DNA of 64,000 bases, from positions 1 through 64,000 of the forward strand of contig CAIRZB010000071.1 of assembly GCA_903882935.1 (NCBI GenBank), written 5' to 3'. The notes below the pieces were generated by a model. It did no database searches. It worked only from the letters and a program-made list of their open reading frames with translations, and had not been told where the DNA came from. Position 1 is the stretch's first letter. Each line of letters opens with the position of its first letter. The position numbers and the translations under genes were made by a program. Positions 60,188-64,000 of the stretch are shown one piece after another. This DNA comes from an uncultured Parafilimonas sp. (GTDB lineage: Bacteria > Bacteroidota > Bacteroidia > Chitinophagales > Chitinophagaceae).

Positions 60188-61404
60188 CAGGATGTATATT
60201 TATAAAATGTTGAAAATGCTGCGTATATCTCCGCCAGTTGCTGTTCGGTAACCTTGTTACCCACCTGTATAAATAGCAGATACTCTACCAATTGCCTAAC
60301 CTTGTCCTCCTCATAGCCTGCTTTACTGGCAAGGTTTTTAATAAATTCGTCGTTAAGCAGCGTCGTTTTAATAAAATACTTGTTCCTAACGTGCTCCAGC
60401 AGGTAGGTGGCCATTTTATTAGCTAAGTTGGTGCTGTCTCCTTTTTCAAAATACAGCCTGCCGATGGTTTTGGTAAATTCAAGTGTGTCATTTTTGGGCT
60501 TGGCAAGCAGCGGTATGGCGCGTTGCACCATTTTTATACCCAGTAATATGTATAGCGCAAGTAGTAAAAATGCAATGGAAAACGCCCACCTAAAGGCGTT
60601 GATGGCAAACAACACCCGAAATGGGGATGGCGCATCGTTGCGGTTTTCCTGGCCTAAGCTGTATACAAAGTATTCATCCCAAATAATTCGTTTTTTGTCG
60701 GGTGGTAGCAACGACACCACTTTTTGCAAATAGCCAATATTGTTGCGGTATAGCAAAAAATAATTGGCAAAAAGCAAAGGGTTACTGTTTAAATAAAAAC
60801 ACCCTTTGCCTGCCGCCACTTTAATAAAATTGGGGTAGCCAGAATCATCTTTGCCCAGCACGGTGTAGTGCACGGAATCAACCCCGTTAAAATGGGCAGT
60901 ATAATGGTAACCAGGGTTAAAATAGGCAGTATCGCTTGCAAATGGCGGGTTTAATAAATGCACCAGCCCCGAGTCATTAATACCCGACCCACCAAACCCA
61001 AGGCCGCCTTCCTCCCCAACACCAAAGTATGTTTTGGCGGTCTCGTTCATCGTGGGGCTACAAATAAAAACCTGGTTACCCTGCTTTGCATAATCATACA
61101 AATACGCCAATTCGTTTTTTGTGGGGTAAAAATGCTGGCTTACCAGAAAAAACACACTTTGCCCGTCGGCGAACGAATCGGCAGAATACCATTCCCATGG
61201 CGCCTGGGTGTTAACTTTTACCTTACTGCCCTTAATAAAACCACCCAACTGGTTATACGTTACATACAGCCCAAAAGGCGTTTTGTAGTTTTTGTCAAGC
61301 ACCAAACGCTTGTCAAAAGCTTCGCCCCTTGGCCGCAAAAAAATAACCAGCAGTAATACTACCGCCAAAACTGCCCCAATGATATAAATTGTTTGTTTAC
61401 GCAA
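60187..61404 (-). CDS. DUF4350 domain protein
   Basis: 405 aa. N-terminal helix (IYIIGAVLAVVLLLVIFL), then the DUF4350 domain (KTPFGLYVTYNQLGGFIKGSKVKVN, VSQHFYPTKNELAYLYDYAKQGNQVFICSPTM), a second helix near 275 (FSIAFLLLALYILLGIKM), then a helical cytoplasmic part (FTKTIGRLYFEKGDSTNLANKMATYLLEHVRNKYF). Of unknown biochemical role but regularly encoded with MoxR-DUF58. Start overlaps the DUF4129 stop by 8 nt. Confidence 0.85.
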   Translation of the reverse strand: MRKQTIYIIGAVLAVVLLLVIFLRPRGEAFDKRLVLDKNYKTPFGLYVTYNQLGGFIKGSKVKVNTQAPWEWYSADSFADGQSVFFLVSQHFYPTKNELAYLYDYAKQGNQVFICSPTMNETAKTYFGVGEEGGLGFGGSGINDSGLVHLLNPPFASDTAYFNPGYHYTAHFNGVDSVHYTVLGKDDSGYPNFIKVAAGKGCFYLNSNPLLFANYFLLYRNNIGYLQKVVSLLPPDKKRIIWDEYFVYSLGQENRNDAPSPFRVLFAINAFRWAFSIAFLLLALYILLGIKMVQRAIPLLAKPKNDTLEFTKTIGRLYFEKGDSTNLANKMATYLLEHVRNKYFIKTTLLNDEFIKNLASKAGYEEDKVRQLVEYLLFIQVGNKVTEQQLAEIYAAFSTFYKYTS

Positions 61405-62191
61405 ATCTGTTATTTATTTGGCTGGTTAACTCGTCCAGCCGCTGCTTTAACTGCATAAACTGGTTTTGTTGAATGTTAAAATTGCCATACCACACGTACT
61501 CATACCCTCTGGCCACAGCAGAGAAACTATTAAAATAAGGGCTGCGGCCTAACTCAAACAAATAATCAAAGTTTGTTTTTTCTATACTGTAGGCTATAAT
61601 GTTTCGGTCGGCCATGGTGCGCAGCAATTTCAAAAACAGCAGGCGGGTTGCCAGCCGGTAGTCTTGCGCCGCTATGGCGTTGGCCAAGCTGCTGTCAAAA
61701 TCCATTTCAAAAATATTGTCGGCATGCTCTTCCGCCGGCATGGCGTGTACATAACGCCCACCGCCTTTAAATGCAAACATGCGTATGCATACTACCACAA
61801 TGGCAACGGCAATGGCACCAACCAGCACCCAAAAAATACCCTTAAATAGGTTGGCCAGCCAAGGGCGGTCAACTACGGGCTCTTCGCCCGGCATGGGCTT
61901 GTTAGCATACCAAAAATCCTTGTCGTTGGCCAGCTTTTGGGCATCGGCCTCCGGTATGCGCCTTTCGGCAACCACCGGTGTGGCTTCCTTAAGGTTAAAC
62001 TTATTGAGGGTGTTTTTTAATGTATCGCTGTCGTTAGTATCAGCAGTGGCGCTGTCCGGTGGCACTGTTTGGGCAACGACGGTATCCACGGCACCAGCCG
62101 CCGAATCAGCCTGCTGGCCAAAAGCAGCCGTAAAAAAGGCCATGCAGCAAGCCAACAACAAAACGGTATGTTTACAATGTGTATTACGCAT
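61397..62191 (-). CDS. DUF4129 domain protein
   Basis: 264 aa. Signal peptide or anchor (TVLLLACCMAFFTAAFGQQ), low-complexity Asp/Thr region, helix near 115 (GIFWVLVGAIAVAIVVVCIRMFAF), then the DUF4129 domain (RLLFLKLLRTMADRNIIAYSIEKTNFDYLFELGRSPYFNSFSAVARGYEYVWYGNF). Overlaps the upstream gene by 8 nt. Role unknown; likely part of one membrane complex with DUF4350 and DUF58. Confidence 0.85.
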   Translation of the reverse strand: MRNTHCKHTVLLLACCMAFFTAAFGQQADSAAGAVDTVVAQTVPPDSATADTNDSDTLKNTLNKFNLKEATPVVAERRIPEADAQKLANDKDFWYANKPMPGEEPVVDRPWLANLFKGIFWVLVGAIAVAIVVVCIRMFAFKGGGRYVHAMPAEEHADNIFEMDFDSSLANAIAAQDYRLATRLLFLKLLRTMADRNIIAYSIEKTNFDYLFELGRSPYFNSFSAVARGYEYVWYGNFNIQQNQFMQLKQRLDELTSQINNRFA

Positions 62192-63155
62192 TCGGCAACA
62201 ACCCCTCCCCCATTTTAATGCGCTTGTTTAACCTTATTGGGTACAGTACAAAATACCCCACCACAAAAGCCAATGAGCCGGCCAGTATGCTTATATTAAG
62301 CAACAACGGCATGCGGTAGTGCCGGGTAACAAACCCCTCAAAAAAAGCGGCGGTAACAAACACCGGTATAAGGCCAATAATTATTAAGGCACCTTCTTTT
62401 GCGCCTGTTTTAAGGGCCTCCAGCCGCTTGCGCGTGCCGGGAAAAAGCCAACTTTTGCCTAATATAATACCGGCGGCCCCAGCTATAATTATGGCACTAA
62501 GCTCTAGCGTGCCATGTATCATAACTGTTAATAAAAACTGCCCGCCCAGCCCTTTTGAATAAAACATATAGTCAAACGCACCTACCTCTATACCTTGGGT
62601 TATTAGGCTATAGCCGGTGAATAAAAAAGGGATAATGCCCTCAAAAAAATAGAGGAAAGAAACTTTAATGTTGTTTACCATTATACCAAGCCACATTAAA
62701 AAACTGTTATCGCCGTTGTACACATCAAACGGGTTGCCCTTGGCTATGTTGCGCATGGTTTGGTTAACATACTCATCCCCCATTATCTCCCGTACAAAAT
62801 GCTCATCCTTCATGGCAGAAAAAAAGCCTACCGCATAAAACAACAAGAATAGCAAGAAGCACACCAGCAATACCTTGTGGTGTTTTGCAACTGCCAACGG
62901 AATATCGTATTTACACAGCTTAACAAATCGGTTTTGGCGTTCTCGGCGGTTACGGTAAATTTTCAAATACCGTTTAGCGGCCTCGGTGTTTAAAAAGCGG
63001 GTTACTTTACTATGGGGGTAAAAGGTTTTGGCATACCCCAAATCGTCTACCAACTGGGTAAACTCAAGGGCCTGTTCGTCTGGGTTGGTTGACGGGTGCT
63101 TGCTTATGTTTTCCCACCGCTCTTTGTTTTTTTTTATAAAAAGGGCTTCTCTCAA
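62184..63155 (-). CDS. Stage II sporulation protein M (SpoIIM/DUF95)-like
   Basis: 323 aa with about six helices; SGMKDEH-like first loop (FFSAMKDEHFVREIMGDEYVNQTMRN), IMVNNIKVSFLYFFEGIIPFLFTGYSLITQGIEVGAF, TVMIHGTLELSAIIIAGAAGIILGKSWLFPG and IGLIPVFVTAAFFEGFVTRHY, which is the SpoIIM family. The organism is not a spore former; this family is common in MoxR operons in Bacteroidota. First gene of the operon and divergent from the RDD gene. Confidence 0.88.
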   Translation of the reverse strand: MREALFIKKNKERWENISKHPSTNPDEQALEFTQLVDDLGYAKTFYPHSKVTRFLNTEAAKRYLKIYRNRRERQNRFVKLCKYDIPLAVAKHHKVLLVCFLLFLLFYAVGFFSAMKDEHFVREIMGDEYVNQTMRNIAKGNPFDVYNGDNSFLMWLGIMVNNIKVSFLYFFEGIIPFLFTGYSLITQGIEVGAFDYMFYSKGLGGQFLLTVMIHGTLELSAIIIAGAAGIILGKSWLFPGTRKRLEALKTGAKEGALIIIGLIPVFVTAAFFEGFVTRHYRMPLLLNISILAGSLAFVVGYFVLYPIRLNKRIKMGEGLLPNA

Positions 63156-63186
63156 ACATTAAATTTGCTCCAAAATAATTAATTAG

Positions 63187-63217
63187 TTGTTACCCCCGGC
63201 ACAAAACGCTAATTTTA
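63187..63217 (+). promoter_or_regulatory. Promoter of the RDD-family gene
   Basis: TTG (63187-63189), 20 nt, then TAATTTTA (63210-63217), 15 nt upstream of the start codon. A near match to the Bacteroidota consensus. The promoter of the divergent spoIIM operon must share this 77-bp region. Confidence 0.4.
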
Positions 63218-63232
63218 TTTATCACACATTAT

Positions 63233-64000
63233 ATGAGCAGGTTTAAAATACTCACCCCGTTTAACATTGAGCTTGATTTTGACATACCTGATTTCCACAA
63301 ACGCCTGTTCGCATGGTTGCTGGATGTGATCATCGCCATATTGTACGTGGTTGTTATATTCATATTGGCAGCATTAATTTGGGGGGATGGCAAAAATGAT
63401 GTTTTTACTCGAAACTACGCGTGGATTAGCCTTATCATCATGGTACCCATCTCTATTTACCCGCTTGCCACCGAAATTATGTTTAACGGGCAAACCTTGG
63501 GTAAAAAAATAATGGGCATACGGGTAATTAACCAAGACGGTGGCAATGCCACCGTTAGCCAGTTTGTAATACGCCTATTACTGCGTGTATCGGATCTTTT
63601 GATGCTGAACCTGTTTTTGTTTTTTGTATTTATCCTACCCACCGATGCAAAGGAGGTGTTACAATCATCTCAATTGTTATTTTTCTTCCTGTTCATGATT
63701 GCCGACACCCTTTGCATTATTATAACGAAAAAATCGCAACGGCTAGGTGACTTGGCGGCCGGCACCATATTGGTAAACCTACGCACCAAGGCTGATTTGG
63801 AAGAAACCGTTTTTATGGAAACGGAAAACAACTACGTACCCGTTTTTCCGGAGGTGATGCGGCTTACCGATAGGGATTTGAATATTATTAAATCAGTGTA
63901 CAGCGCGGTAATTAAAAAGAACGACTACGCCCTTGCAGAACGCACTGCCAGCAAAATAGAAGGTGCCCTTAAAATACACACCAAACAACACCCCGTTGAT
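63233..64000 (+). CDS. RDD-family membrane protein, 3' end beyond the window
   Basis: At least 256 codons, open at the window end. MSRFKILTPFNIELDFDIPD, then RLFAWLLDVIIAILYVVVIF: the family motif R-x-x-A-W-x-x-D at residues 24-31. GQTLGKKIMGIRVINQDG and QRLGDLAAGTILV are the usual RDD motifs. About four helices, then a cytoplasmic tail of unknown role (FPEVMRLTDRDLNIIKSVYSAV). Divergent to the SpoIIM-MoxR operon; such RDD genes travel with it, suggesting one functional unit. Confidence 0.88.
   Translation, partial: MSRFKILTPFNIELDFDIPDFHKRLFAWLLDVIIAILYVVVIFILAALIWGDGKNDVFTRNYAWISLIIMVPISIYPLATEIMFNGQTLGKKIMGIRVINQDGGNATVSQFVIRLLLRVSDLLMLNLFLFFVFILPTDAKEVLQSSQLLFFFLFMIADTLCIIITKKSQRLGDLAAGTILVNLRTKADLEETVFMETENNYVPVFPEVMRLTDRDLNIIKSVYSAVIKKNDYALAERTASKIEGALKIHTKQHPVD

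Overview
The window is a chromosomal segment of a Bacteroidota bacterium, most likely from Chitinophagaceae or a close relative. The evidence for this is a secreted protein with a C-terminal type IX secretion sorting domain, promoter motifs of the Bacteroidota type (TTTG ... TAnnTTTG; the best example is upstream of rpsU), weak or absent Shine-Dalgarno sequences, a meso-diaminopimelate type MurE together with DapD, and several gene families typical of this phylum (DUF3052, DUF4350, DUF4129, the GlmU-like sugar nucleotidyltransferase). No taxon was assigned by database search.

Layout. 1-9.7 kb is accessory: a methylglyoxal-synthase-like protein that has lost its catalytic residues, an MFS transporter, a large NHL-repeat secreted protein, an atypical NRAMP-family transporter, a hicAB toxin-antitoxin pair, two lipoproteins and an AraC regulator. 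10-18.6 kb holds a beta-helix/PDZ secreted protein, two Crp/Fnr regulators, an oxidoreductase, an MpaB-like protein with a DUF2809 partner, a membrane protein and a solitary phage terminase large subunit with no other phage gene. 18.9-36.4 kb is a complete dcw cell-wall and division cluster on the minus strand, in transcription order mraZ-rsmH-ftsL-ftsI-murE-mraY-murD-ftsW-murG-murC-ftsQ-ftsA-ftsZ. 36.6-38.3 kb has a DUF3052 protein and queA on the plus strand. 38.5-41.5 kb is the translation operon tRNA-Thr, tRNA-Tyr, tRNA-Gly, tRNA-Thr, tuf, tRNA-Trp, secE, nusG, ending in a terminator where rplK would usually follow. 41.8-43.8 kb carries rpsU-xerC-hpf and a small lipoprotein. 44-55 kb holds ribE, two large membrane proteins, dapD, lepA, a glycosyltransferase, a flippase and tpiA. 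55.5-57.8 kb has the GlmU-like protein, a higBA-type toxin-antitoxin pair and a membrane protein. 57.9-64 kb is a tightly overlapping DUF58-MoxR-DUF4350-DUF4129-SpoIIM operon divergent from an RDD-family gene cut by the window end.

The most unusual signal lies in the spacers of the housekeeping operons. Several carry families of short-unit inverted repeats, including a perfect 37-bp inverted repeat upstream of secE, a perfect 30-bp inverted repeat around the flippase/tpiA spacer, and CCCTTTAGGG-type palindromes. In murC, murG and murD one of these palindromes is read in frame near the N terminus (PLGGGG-type peptide), and no downstream ATG exists before the conserved fold, so the repeat must be translated. 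Two of these spacers are bounded by inverted copies and look like small MITE-type units.
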